Translations under genes and position numbers: made by a program | Assembly (NCBI GenBank): GCA_964474295.1 | Contig: CAYYRN010000018.1 | Location: 1-34,736 of the forward strand | Length of the DNA: 34,736 nucleotides | Source of the DNA: SIG575 sp964474295 | GTDB taxonomy: Bacteria > Bacillota > Clostridia > Oscillospirales > Acutalibacteraceae | Reading direction: 5' to 3' | Part shown: positions 22,853 through 31,052 of the stretch, in pieces | Layout: each line of letters starts with the position of its first letter | Position numbering within the stretch: the first letter of the stretch is position 1 | Notes under the pieces: model-generated | The model's input: only the letters and a program-made list of their open reading frames with translations | Database searches by the model: none | What the model was told of the DNA's origin: nothing

Positions 22853-24418
22853 TTATTTTTTCAACAAATTTATAAAAAGATTTTTTATGCTTGCGGTTTC
22901 GTCAAACGGCACAACCTTTCCCGCATTTGTAACATTCATCGGAACGAGAGTAAGGTCAAGCTGATTTATCATAAACTGCGGCATATCGGGGAAAGTCCAT
23001 ACGGTAATTTGACCTTCGCTGTAAGTAATCAAATCGACCATATCGGCAAAATAACGGTCTGCCGAGGTGTGGCTCAAATTTTTTGCAAACCAAGTTATGT
23101 CGGGATATTTGCAGGTTGAGGCGTCAATTTGATTGTCGGGTGACAAATGGTTTCCACCGCAGGAGCATTGAACTGCCTGTGTGTAATTGTCACCGAGTGT
23201 GCTGTCAACGTCGGCACAAGTTGCACCGAAGCTTGTATATTCGGTGTTTATTACGCTGTCGGACATTCTTGCATTGTCGGAGGTTACGGGAATCATAGAG
23301 TAACCGTATTCCGAAATAATTCCGACATTTTTGCCGTCATCCATAAGAGAAGTGATTATATTGTCGGAATTTGCCTGAACGTCATTATGGTAATAACGGT
23401 TTTTTGAAATGAGATTGGAAAATGTTTCCTTATCTTCGGCTGTGGAGAAAATAAAGTCTTCCGTTGCTTTGTAGCCGTCAATAGACATCATCGCATAAAA
23501 TCCCGGAATGGTGGCAACGGTGGAAAGCAAAGCCTTATCTGCTATTTCACCGAGATTTCCGACAAGGAATTTGTTTGCGAAATTTACAATCGGCTCAAAC
23601 ATTTTAAATGAATACATAATGGTTATCATATTGTAAAGCCAACGCATATCTTCGTTTGAAGAAAGAAGATTCAAAAGCATACGGGTAACGGACGTGCTGT
23701 CAAAAACTATGTTTCCCGAAAACGGGTCTTCGCAGCAGGCGACACCGTTCATAGCTCCGGCGAGAAATACAGCGGAGTTTATATGCGACCTTTCTTCCGC
23801 ACTTGCCGTGTAGTAATATTCATAAAGATATGTAAGCATTACGCAGTTACCCATACTGAAAGCTACAAGTCCCACTTCGTCGGAACCCGTAACAGCCATA
23901 ACTTTTTCGATATATTCGTGAAGCTGGCTTGCAAGTGTGTGCATATCAAGACGCCAATCGTAATGGAAAGAATACGAGTTCCTTTGTCCGTATGAACTTT
24001 TCGCAACTACTTTGTTTTGCGACTTTATTCCCGTGTCGGGGTCGGGGACACCGTTTTCATCGCAGGCGGCATCACCGAAAAGGCAAAGAAGAACGTCTGT
24101 TGTAATGTCACCCAGTTTTTCAAAGTTTCCCGTAAGAACACCTACAATCAGCCCTACGAGATGTTCGTTTACAATCGGCATAATTTTTTCAGCCGAAACA
24201 TCCCAAATGTTTTCGTCGTCATCTTCCGTTTCCGTTGAAAGACCTTTGTAAATGCTTTCACCGAAACCGGGGATTTCGACAATGGGAATGTCTTTTTCAA
24301 GCTTCTTCACGGCATCTGCCGCAGTGCCTTGCTGTGCCGATACGCACACGGTTGCCGCCGAGAAAACAAGGCTCAGCACCAAAAGGACGGATATTGCTTT
24401 TTTCAACACCTTTTTCAT
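22853..24418 (-). CDS. secreted lipase-like alpha/beta hydrolase
   Basis: The 521-residue protein has a Sec signal peptide (about 1-28, ending CVSAQQ). An alpha/beta hydrolase core follows with an LCAT-like look: VEIPGFGESIY near the start of the mature part, FHYDWRLDMHTLASQLHEYIEKV, and the nucleophile elbow VAFSMGNCVM (Ser near residue 192; the usual first Gly of GxSxG is Ala). WRLD before the elbow is typical of LCAT/lipase relatives such as phospholipid acyltransferases. The catalytic Asp and His are likely in the C-terminal half (for example NHLSPD). Substrate unknown; probably an extracellular lipid or ester. GGAGG precedes the ATG, and a promoter embedded in an inverted repeat lies just upstream. 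Transcribed alone. Confidence 0.75.
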   Translation of the reverse strand: MKKVLKKAISVLLVLSLVFSAATVCVSAQQGTAADAVKKLEKDIPIVEIPGFGESIYKGLSTETEDDDENIWDVSAEKIMPIVNEHLVGLIVGVLTGNFEKLGDITTDVLLCLFGDAACDENGVPDPDTGIKSQNKVVAKSSYGQRNSYSFHYDWRLDMHTLASQLHEYIEKVMAVTGSDEVGLVAFSMGNCVMLTYLYEYYYTASAEERSHINSAVFLAGAMNGVACCEDPFSGNIVFDSTSVTRMLLNLLSSNEDMRWLYNMITIMYSFKMFEPIVNFANKFLVGNLGEIADKALLSTVATIPGFYAMMSIDGYKATEDFIFSTAEDKETFSNLISKNRYYHNDVQANSDNIITSLMDDGKNVGIISEYGYSMIPVTSDNARMSDSVINTEYTSFGATCADVDSTLGDNYTQAVQCSCGGNHLSPDNQIDASTCKYPDITWFAKNLSHTSADRYFADMVDLITYSEGQITVWTFPDMPQFMINQLDLTLVPMNVTNAGKVVPFDETASIKNLFINLLKK

Positions 24419-24437
24419 AGAAAAACCTCCATAAAAA

Positions 24438-24483
24438 ATCTCTGTAACAAGGTAAATATACGCCTTTGTTACAGAGATGTCAA
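24438..24483 (-). promoter_or_regulatory. promoter of the lipase-like gene embedded in a 13-bp inverted repeat
   Basis: On the minus strand TTGACA (24483-24478), a 17-bp spacer and TATATT (24460-24455). ATCTCTGTAACAA (24438-24450) and TTGTTACAGAGAT (24466-24478) form a perfect inverted repeat. One arm fills most of the spacer, the other covers the start-site region, and the -10 box is in the loop. This is an operator-like layout. Confidence 0.7.
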
Positions 24484-24523
24484 TAAAAATTATTAAATTT
24501 TTACAAAAAATTATGCTGTTTCG

Positions 24524-25894
24524 CTATGCATCCTGCCTTATGATTTTCTTCTTTTCAATAAAGTAGAAAAGGAACAAAACGGCAAAGGTGATAACCCAGG
24601 AAATCGGATATGCCCAATAAAGATTTATGAGCGTGGGATTCATCGGGAAGAACACGAAAATCCAAAGAAGTCTCAGTCCGCAGCCGCCAAGAAGAGAAAT
24701 TATCATCGGTTCAAACGATTTTCCCATACCTCTGAGCTGACCGCCGCCCACATCCATAAGCGAGCAGAAGAAATAAAACGGCATAATCATTTCAAGTCGC
24801 TGTGCGCCGATGCTGATAACATCGGGGTCTGTTGAGAAAATGCCGACAACGAAATCCCTGAAAATGTAGCCGAGCGCACTCATTCCGCCTCCGACAATAA
24901 TGGTAAGTATGATGCAGCGTGTGTATATTTTTCCGAAGTTTTCGTGCTTTTTCGCTCCGAGATTTTGCGAGGAAAACGTCATAGCCGTTTGCGAAATCGC
25001 ATTCGTGCAGGTATAAATAAGTGAGTCGAAATTGGAGCCTGCCGCAATGCCGGACATTGCCGTTGAACCGAATGAATTAACGGTTGTTTGAATAATAACG
25101 TTTGAAATCGAAAAAAGAGAGTTTTGCACACCTGCGGGTATTCCGACTATCAGTATTCTTTTAAGTTCTTCGCCGTGAATACGAAGCTTTTTAAAGCTGA
25201 GTCGGCACGCACCGTCAATTTTTAAAAGACGTATGACAATTACCACAGCCGAGATATATTGAGCGACTATCGTTGCAATTGCAACACCCGCAACGTCAAG
25301 GTTATATCTAATTACAAGCAAAAGGTTAAGGGCAATATTTATAAGTCCCGTGACGGTAAGTATGTAAAGAGGTCTTTTTGTATCTCCCGTGGAACGGACA
25401 ATTGCGGCACCGAAGTTGTAAACCAGCGATGCCGGCGCACCGAGAAAGTAAATTTTAAGATAGATTGTGGAAAGCGGAAGAACGTCCGAGGGGGAATCCA
25501 TAAGTATAAGCAGCTTTTCAGACATATTGTAACCGAAAACGGCAACCGCAATTCCGCAGATTAAGCTTACCGTCATCGCCGTATGTACGCATTTGGAAAG
25601 TCTTATGTTATCTTCCGCACCGATGTAACGTGCCGTCATAACGCCGGAACCCATAGCAAGTCCCAAAAACACGTTAAGTATAAGGTTTACGAGCGAGCCT
25701 GTCGCACCTACCGCAGCGAGCGAGGTCGGACTTGCAAAACGTCCGACGACAATAACATCCGAAGTGTTATATATCATTTGCAGCAATCCCGTAAGAAGAA
25801 GCGGCATTGAAAAAATCAGAATTTTTTTTAAAAAAGGCCCGTTTGTCATATCTAACGAATATCTGTCATTTTTCGTAGTAAACACCTCCGTCAC
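24524..25894 (-). CDS. MATE family efflux transporter
   Basis: About twelve hydrophobic segments and the MATE pattern: LDMTNGPFLKKILIFSMPLLLTGLLQMIYNTSDVIVVGRF at the start, AAVGATGSLVNL, the mirrored second half with GVQNSLFSISNVIIQ, and GGGQLRGMGKSF near the end. MATE proteins expel drugs or metabolites using Na+ or H+ gradients across the cytoplasmic membrane. Length (about 450) is normal. The start is unclear: GTG 25894 falls almost at the predicted transcription start. The strong GGAGGTG at 25889-25883 lies inside that reading and points to an ACG codon at 25876-25874; the first ATG is at 25849. Transcribed alone. Confidence 0.92.
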   Translation of the reverse strand: MTEVFTTKNDRYSLDMTNGPFLKKILIFSMPLLLTGLLQMIYNTSDVIVVGRFASPTSLAAVGATGSLVNLILNVFLGLAMGSGVMTARYIGAEDNIRLSKCVHTAMTVSLICGIAVAVFGYNMSEKLLILMDSPSDVLPLSTIYLKIYFLGAPASLVYNFGAAIVRSTGDTKRPLYILTVTGLINIALNLLLVIRYNLDVAGVAIATIVAQYISAVVIVIRLLKIDGACRLSFKKLRIHGEELKRILIVGIPAGVQNSLFSISNVIIQTTVNSFGSTAMSGIAAGSNFDSLIYTCTNAISQTAMTFSSQNLGAKKHENFGKIYTRCIILTIIVGGGMSALGYIFRDFVVGIFSTDPDVISIGAQRLEMIMPFYFFCSLMDVGGGQLRGMGKSFEPMIISLLGGCGLRLLWIFVFFPMNPTLINLYWAYPISWVITFAVLFLFYFIEKKKIIRQDA

Positions 25895-25900
25895 TGTAAA

Positions 25901-25929
25901 AGTATAACACTAAAAAACAAAGAACTCAA
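25901..25929 (-). promoter_or_regulatory. promoter of the MATE gene, overlapping an upstream terminator
   Basis: On the minus strand TTGAGT (25929-25924), a 17-bp spacer and TATACT (25906-25901). The -35 box lies within the 3' arm of the LPXTG gene terminator. Confidence 0.6.
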
Positions 25930-25947
25930 GTTGTTTGACTTGAGTTC
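25912..25947 (-). terminator. terminator of the mini-LPXTG gene
   Basis: On the minus strand GAACTCAAG (25947-25939) pairs with CTTGAGTTC (25930-25922), followed by TTTGTTTTTT. Confidence 0.8.
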
Positions 25948-26007
25948 ACGGTAGAAAATAATACGATTTTTTTCAGGAATTCGTTAAAACTGACTAAAAA
26001 CCGATTT

Positions 26008-26211
26008 TCAGCGGTCTTTGTATTTTTTTACAATCAAGAACACAACGGCAATTACCATAAGCGTAACGCCGCCGACCATAAATATTGTTGTTCCTATGCC
26101 TCCCGTATCGGGCAAAACCGTGTCGCTGCCGACTGCCGAACACCGAATAACGGAAAGAGTGAGAGTTATTGATAATACGATTAAAGAGGAAAGCTTTGAC
26201 AACACTTTCAT
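26008..26211 (-). CDS. tiny LPXTG cell-wall-anchored protein
   Basis: The 67-residue frame has a signal peptide (about 1-26, ending RCSA), a sortase motif LPDTG at 33-37, a hydrophobic segment (about 43-62) and a positive tail KKYKDR. Only about six residues lie between the predicted cleavage site and LPDTG, so the anchored product would be a peptide of about ten residues. ATG 26211 is chosen because AGAAGG sits 6 bp before it; an ATG at 26232 adds seven residues but lacks a site. It could be a degenerate remnant of a larger surface protein. No sortase gene is in the window. It has its own terminator. Confidence 0.75.
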   Translation of the reverse strand: MKVLSKLSSLIVLSITLTLSVIRCSAVGSDTVLPDTGGIGTTIFMVGGVTLMVIAVVFLIVKKYKDR

Positions 26212-26285
26212 AAAATACCTTCTGTTCTTCACAATGTTTTTATAAAAAAATCGTTATTTGCGGCTTTATAATTCTAATAAAGCAA

Positions 26286-26329
26286 ATTAAACAAAAACAA
26301 ACCGCAAAAAAGCCTTGATTTTGTTTAAT
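26286..26329. repeat. 11-bp inverted repeat in the gap upstream of rimP
   Basis: ATTAAACAAAA (26286-26296) against TTTTGTTTAAT (26319-26329), in a roughly 300-bp divergent intergenic region. AT-rich, so chance is possible. Apart from this and the rimP promoter/hairpin I see nothing else there. Confidence 0.4.
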
Positions 26330-26405
26330 TGTAACATATGTTTTGTAAAAATGCAATAACTATTTTTAAAATTTGACAAAGTTTGGAGGATTTTTTAAAA
26401 ATTAC

Positions 26406-26434
26406 TTGATTATTTCGGTTGATTGTGGTATACT
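26406..26434 (+). promoter_or_regulatory. promoter of the rimP-nusA-infB operon
   Basis: TTGATT (26406-26411), a 17-bp spacer and TATACT (26429-26434). Predicted start near 26441. Confidence 0.7.
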
Positions 26435-26458
26435 GACATCAATGAAAGTATGGTATTG

Positions 26459-26488
26459 ACAAAAGAGTGGGGCGACCCGCTCTTTTGT
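26459..26488 (+). promoter_or_regulatory. leader hairpin before rimP (possible attenuator)
   Basis: ACAAAAGAGTGGG (26459-26471), a GCGA tetraloop (GNRA type) and CCCGCTCTTTTGT (26476-26488) form a 13-bp stem with one T-G pair, followed by GTTTGTT. It ends 8 bp before the rimP ribosome binding site. The short T stretch could make it a weak terminator or a stabilising 5' structure. Confidence 0.6.
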
Positions 26489-26507
26489 GTTTGTTAGGAG
26501 GATGAAA

Positions 26508-26978
26508 ATGGCATCAAAACCGAATGTTGTGAGTGTTGTCAGGTCTATTGCGGAGCCTGTTGCCGAAAACCTCGGCTTCAGACTTTGGGATGTACGCTTT
26601 GTAAAAGAAGGAGCATCGTGGTATCTCAGGGTTTTTATTGACAAGGACGGCGGAATAGACATAAACGATTGCGTCGATATGACGCACGCACTCAACGACC
26701 CGCTTGACGAAGCAGACCCGATTGAGGTCAGCTATTGCCTTGAGGTAAGCTCTCCGGGAGTTGAAAGAGATTTGACGAGAGATGAACATTTTGAGGCAAT
26801 GAACGGCAGAAAAATAAAGCTTCGCCTTATAAGACCGGACGAAAACAAGCAGCGTGATTTTTCAGGTATTCTCAAATCCTATGCTGACGGAAACATTACG
26901 GTTGACACAGGCGAGGGCGAAAGAATTTTTGTAAAAAAAGAAACAGCTTGGGTAAAGCTTGATGACTTTAATGAATAA
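26508..26978 (+). CDS. rimP: ribosome maturation factor RimP
   Basis: The 156-residue protein has the RimP two-domain plan: VRSIAEPVAENLGFRLWDVRFVKEGASWYLRVFIDKDGGIDINDC (about 8-52), the family signature YCLEVSSPGVERDLTRDEHFE (about 76-96), and a C-terminal SH3-like domain ending in WVKLDDFNE. RimP helps assemble the 30S subunit. ATG 26508 is chosen because GGAGGA ends 5 bp before it; the ATG at 26502 overlaps that site. It heads the transcription/translation operon, with nusA next. Confidence 0.95.
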   Translation: MASKPNVVSVVRSIAEPVAENLGFRLWDVRFVKEGASWYLRVFIDKDGGIDINDCVDMTHALNDPLDEADPIEVSYCLEVSSPGVERDLTRDEHFEAMNGRKIKLRLIRPDENKQRDFSGILKSYADGNITVDTGEGERIFVKKETAWVKLDDFNE

Positions 26979-27008
26979 TTATTTCAGTTGAAAGGATTGG
27001 TTGACAAA

Positions 27009-28076
27009 ATGAATAAGGAATTTTTTGAAGCGGTGAGATTGCTTGAAAAGGAAAAGGGTGTACCGGCAGCACTTTTGTGCGAAAGAATTCAGCAGGCACT
27101 TATCGTAGCTCTCAGAAACGATTACAACAAAAAAGAAGTGGTTTTTTGCGAAATTAACCCCGAAGAAGAAACTATGCGTGTTTGGTTGAGAAAAAATGTT
27201 GTTGAAGAAATTGCCGATGAAGATACCGATATTTTGGTTGAGAATGCTCAAAAATATCAGTCAACGGCAAAAGCGGGCGACATTATCGAAATCGAAATGG
27301 AATCAAAAGAATTCAGTCGTGTTGCGGCACAGACGGCAAAGCACGTTATCCGTCAGGGCATAAGGGAAGCCGAAAGAGGTCAGGTGATGGAAGAATTCCA
27401 GAAACGTTATCAGGAGCTTATCACTGCAACCGTGCATAGAGTAGACCCCGTAAACGGCAATGTTATTCTCGATATCGGCAAGGGTGAAGCAATACTTCCG
27501 AAATCCGAGCAGGTTCCCGGCGAAATCATCAAAGAGGGCGACCTCATCAAAGTTTTTGTGGTTGATATCCGCACAGGTGAAAAGAACGGGCCGAGAATTA
27601 TGATTTCAAGAACACATCCCGGACTTGTAAAACGTCTTTTTGAAACGGAAGTTCCCGAAATTTATGACGGTGCCGTTGAAATCAAGGCAGTTTCCCGTGA
27701 AGCCGGTTCAAGAACCAAAATCGCAGTTGCGGCAACGCAGGATGAAAACATCGACCCCGTAGGCGCTTGTATCGGTCAGAGGGGTGTGCGTGTTGAAAAA
27801 ATCGTGGATTTGCTCGGCGGAGAAAAAATCGATATCGTAAAATATTCGGAAGACCCGAAGCTTTTTATCAGTGCAGCTTTGGCACCTGCCGATGTTATCA
27901 GCGTTGAAATTGACGAAAATGCAACAAATGCCTGCCACGTTACCGTTCCCGATGACCAGCTTTCGCTTGCAATCGGCAACAAGGGTCAGAATGCAAGGCT
28001 TGCCGCAAAGCTCACAGGCTGGAAAATCGACATTCAGCCCGAAAGCGGATTTTTTAAAACTTCCGACACAGAATAA
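27009..28076 (+). CDS. nusA: transcription termination/antitermination factor NusA
   Basis: The 355-residue protein has the N-terminal RNA polymerase-binding domain (MNKEFFEAVRLLEKEKG, about 1-125), the S1 domain (ATVHRVDPVNGNVILDIGKGEAILPKSEQ) and two KH domains (ACIGQRGVRVEKIVDLLGGEKIDIV; LSLAIGNKGQNARLAAKLTGWKIDI). It ends soon after KH2, as in Firmicutes that lack the acidic repeats. NusA modulates pausing and termination. ATG 27009 is used; the TTG at 26988 in the same frame would add seven residues. AAAGGA is 13 bp away, somewhat far. Confidence 0.96.
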   Translation: MNKEFFEAVRLLEKEKGVPAALLCERIQQALIVALRNDYNKKEVVFCEINPEEETMRVWLRKNVVEEIADEDTDILVENAQKYQSTAKAGDIIEIEMESKEFSRVAAQTAKHVIRQGIREAERGQVMEEFQKRYQELITATVHRVDPVNGNVILDIGKGEAILPKSEQVPGEIIKEGDLIKVFVVDIRTGEKNGPRIMISRTHPGLVKRLFETEVPEIYDGAVEIKAVSREAGSRTKIAVAATQDENIDPVGACIGQRGVRVEKIVDLLGGEKIDIVKYSEDPKLFISAALAPADVISVEIDENATNACHVTVPDDQLSLAIGNKGQNARLAAKLTGWKIDIQPESGFFKTSDTE

Positions 28077-28094
28077 AACGAAAGGGTGTAGCAT

Positions 28095-28370
28095 ATGCCG
28101 ACAGTAAGAAAGGTGCCGATGCGTCAGTGTGTCGGTTGCAAACAGCTCAAACCGAAAAAAGAGCTTGTAAGAGTTGTCAGAAATTCGGAGGGTGAAATTT
28201 CAATCGACCTTGTGGGCAAAAAGCCGGGCAAGGGTGCATATGTTTGCAAAAGCTCGGAATGTTTTAAAGCTGCAAGAAAGTCCAGAAGCTTTGAAAGATC
28301 TCTTTCCTGTAATATTCCCGAAGAAGTTTTTAACGCAATGGAGGCTGAATTGAAAGCCGATGGAGAATAA
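28095..28370 (+). CDS. rnpM: YlxR/RnpM family RNA-binding protein (DUF448)
   Basis: The 91-residue basic protein has MRQCVGCKQLKPKKELVRVVR and GKKPGKGAYVCKSSECFKAARK, the conserved YlxR pattern. The Bacillus member was reported to modulate RNase P and was renamed RnpM. It lies between nusA and the L7Ae-like gene as in most Firmicutes. A GAAAGGGTG site precedes the ATG, and its end overlaps the next gene by 11 bp. Confidence 0.93.
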   Translation: MPTVRKVPMRQCVGCKQLKPKKELVRVVRNSEGEISIDLVGKKPGKGAYVCKSSECFKAARKSRSFERSLSCNIPEEVFNAMEAELKADGE

Positions 28371-28683
28371 ATTTTATAACCTTTTGGGTCTGGCAAGACG
28401 TGCGGGAAAAATCGGATGGGGCCACGATGCCGCATTCGATTCGATAAAACACGGCAAGGCACACTTGTGTTTAATGACAAGCGATTCGTCGGAAAGATTA
28501 AAAAACGAGTTTATGCGTGAATGTAATTACGGCGAAAGAAATGTTAAGCTGATTGTAACAGATAAGACTATGGATGATATGAAAAAAATCATCGGCGTTA
28601 AAGCGGGAGTTTTAACGGTGAATGATGAAGGATTTGCAAAGAGCCTCAAACAGTATATTTCGACAACGGAGGTAATTGATTGA
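28360..28683 (+). CDS. YlxQ-like L7Ae/L30e family RNA-binding protein
   Basis: The 107-residue protein has the L7Ae/L30e fold signature: NLLGLARRAGKIGWGHDAAFDSIKHGKAHLCLMTSDSSERLKNEF, and a C-terminal VKAGVLTVNDEGFAKSL. YlxQ relatives bind kink-turn RNA; their exact role is unsettled. Its start lies inside the ylxR gene (11-bp overlap), and its TGA overlaps the infB ATG by one base, so translation is tightly coupled. Confidence 0.92.
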   Translation: MENKFYNLLGLARRAGKIGWGHDAAFDSIKHGKAHLCLMTSDSSERLKNEFMRECNYGERNVKLIVTDKTMDDMKKIIGVKAGVLTVNDEGFAKSLKQYISTTEVID

Positions 28684-31052
28684 TGGAAAAGAAATACAAG
28701 GTTAATGATTTGGCGAAGGATTTCGGCAAACAGAATAAAGAAATTATAGAGCTTTTTGCCGAGGGCTCGGATGAACCCAAGAAAAAAGCGACTTCCGCCC
28801 TTGAAACTAAAGATTTGGATTTGTTCTTTAATAAAATAACTCTGAAAAATCAGGTGGAAAATTTCGACAGATATTTTGCTTTGGCAAACGAAACTGCCGA
28901 GAAAAATAATAAGGAAGAAAAGTCGGAAGCAAAAGATGCTGCCGTATCCAAGAATAAAAAAGAAGAAAAGAAAACGGATTCCAAAGCTTCGGCGGCAAAG
29001 TCAAATTCTTCCGCACCGCAGCAGAAGAAAAAGGAAAAGCAGGATAAACCTATGCAGTCAAGAACCAAGGGTGAAGCAAGGACAATCAACACCCGTGCGG
29101 AGGAAGTGGAGCTTGACAAGTATAACGAAAGATACGAGAATATCGCCCCTGCCGACAAGCACCGTTCGGATACGGTTTCAAACAAACAAAAGTTAAAACA
29201 AAAATCTCAGCAGTACCGCAAACAGCAGGGTATGCGTTCAAGGAAAAAGGAAACAGAAAAAGAAAAGATGGACCGCATTGCCGCAGAAAGAAAGAAAAGA
29301 CCGCAGCTTGTTGTTAAAGTACCCGAAGAAATTGTGGTTTCCGATCTTGCCGCAATGCTCAAGGTTACCGCTGCCGAGGTTGTTAAAAAGCTCTTCCAAT
29401 TCGGCGTTATGGCAAACCTTAATCAGACGATAGATTATGATACGGCTGAAATTATAGCTACGGAATTCGGTGCAAAGGTAGAAAAAGAGGTTGTTGTAAC
29501 CATTGAGGAAAGAATTATCGATGACAGTGATGATGATGTTTCATCGCTTGAACCCCGTTGTCCCGTTGTTGTTGTTATGGGTCACGTTGACCACGGAAAA
29601 ACTTCAATTCTCGACGCTATCAGAAACACATCCGTAACAGCAGGCGAAGCAGGCGGAATTACGCAGCACATCGGTGCGTATATGGTTAATGTCAACGGTG
29701 AAAAAATCACATTCCTTGACACTCCCGGTCACGCGGCGTTCACTTCAATGCGAGCCAGAGGTGCACAGGCAACCGATATTGCGGTGCTGGTTGTTGCTGC
29801 AGATGACGGTATTATGCCTCAAACTGTTGAAGCTATTAACCACGCAAAAGCAGCGGATGTCAGCATTATCGTTGCAATTAACAAAATGGACAGACCCGGT
29901 GCAAATCCCGACAGAATTATGCAGCAGCTTACGGAATATGAAATTATTCCCGAAGAATGGGGCGGTGACACTATTTGCGTACCCGTTTCCGCAAAAACAC
30001 ACGAAAACATTGATAAGCTTCTTGAGTCGATACTCCTTATTGCCGAAATGAAAGAGCTTAAAGCAAATCCCAACAGAGCGGCAAAGGGTGTTGTTATCGA
30101 GGCAAGACTTGATAAGGGCAGAGGCCCCGTTGCAACACTTCTTGTACAAAAAGGTACACTTCACGACGGTGATGTTATTGTTGCCGGTACTGCTGTCGGA
30201 CGTGTCAGAGTTATGCTCAACGAACACGGCAAAAAGCTCAAAAAAGCAGGCCCCTCGGTTCCCGTTGAAATAACAGGTCTTGTCGAAGTTCCGCAGGCAG
30301 GCGACACGTTTGATGCCGTAAGCGATGAAAAACTTGCCCGTACACTTGTCGAACAGCGTAAAGATGAAATTAAAGAAGCAAAATTCAATGCCGTTCAAAA
30401 AGTTACGCTTGATAACCTTTTCGATTCGATTCAGCAGGGTGAGATGAAAGAGCTGAATATTATCGTCAAAGCCGATGTTCAAGGCTCGGCGGAAGCGGTT
30501 AAGCAGAACCTCGAAAAGCTCACAAACGAAGAAGTGCGTGTTCGTGTAATTCACAGCGGTGTCGGTGCGGTTAATGAGTCCGATGTTATGCTTGCGCAAG
30601 CTTCGGGTGCGCTCATTGTCGGCTTTAACGTAAGACCGGATGCCGTCGCAAAGACAAATGCCGAACGTGACGGTGTTGAAATAAGAACATACAGAATTAT
30701 CTACGATTGCATTGAGGAAATCGAAGCTGCAATCAAGGGTATGCTCGATGCGAAAACGAGAGAAGTTATTATAGGTAACGTGGAAGTAAGAAACGTTATT
30801 AAGATTTCTTCGGTCGGCAACATTGCGGGTAGCTATGTAACGGACGGTAAAATCCACAGAGGTGCAAAAATCAGAGTTATCCGTGACGGTATTGTTATCG
30901 CTGAGGATGAAATTGCTTCTCTTCGCAGAGAAAAGGACGATGTTAAGGAAGTAAATGCCGGATATGAATGTGGTATCGGTCTCGGAAAATACGGCGACAT
31001 AAAAGTCGGTGACGTATTTGAAGTTTATGATATAGAGGAGTACAGAGATTAA
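28683..31052 (+). CDS. infB: translation initiation factor IF-2
   Basis: The 789-residue protein begins with YKVNDLAKDFGKQNKEIIELF, an IF2-N type domain. A long low-complexity Lys/Glu/Ala linker follows (about 75-215). The second IF2-N segment is VVSDLAAMLKVTAAEVVKKLFQFG. The GTPase core has VMGHVDHGKTSILD (about 298-311), DTPGHAAF and NKMD. Domains II to IV end in YECGIGLGKYGDIKVGDVFEVYDIEE. IF-2 brings initiator tRNA to the 30S subunit. ATG 28683 overlaps the preceding TGA; a TTG one codon earlier is less likely. The stop overlaps the rbfA start (TAATG). Confidence 0.97.
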   Translation: MEKKYKVNDLAKDFGKQNKEIIELFAEGSDEPKKKATSALETKDLDLFFNKITLKNQVENFDRYFALANETAEKNNKEEKSEAKDAAVSKNKKEEKKTDSKASAAKSNSSAPQQKKKEKQDKPMQSRTKGEARTINTRAEEVELDKYNERYENIAPADKHRSDTVSNKQKLKQKSQQYRKQQGMRSRKKETEKEKMDRIAAERKKRPQLVVKVPEEIVVSDLAAMLKVTAAEVVKKLFQFGVMANLNQTIDYDTAEIIATEFGAKVEKEVVVTIEERIIDDSDDDVSSLEPRCPVVVVMGHVDHGKTSILDAIRNTSVTAGEAGGITQHIGAYMVNVNGEKITFLDTPGHAAFTSMRARGAQATDIAVLVVAADDGIMPQTVEAINHAKAADVSIIVAINKMDRPGANPDRIMQQLTEYEIIPEEWGGDTICVPVSAKTHENIDKLLESILLIAEMKELKANPNRAAKGVVIEARLDKGRGPVATLLVQKGTLHDGDVIVAGTAVGRVRVMLNEHGKKLKKAGPSVPVEITGLVEVPQAGDTFDAVSDEKLARTLVEQRKDEIKEAKFNAVQKVTLDNLFDSIQQGEMKELNIIVKADVQGSAEAVKQNLEKLTNEEVRVRVIHSGVGAVNESDVMLAQASGALIVGFNVRPDAVAKTNAERDGVEIRTYRIIYDCIEEIEAAIKGMLDAKTREVIIGNVEVRNVIKISSVGNIAGSYVTDGKIHRGAKIRVIRDGIVIAEDEIASLRREKDDVKEVNAGYECGIGLGKYGDIKVGDVFEVYDIEEYRD

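Noticed and set aside
29745..30857. 370-residue reverse-strand open frame
   Set aside because: Antisense shadow of infB; unnatural composition rich in Cys, Asn and Phe.
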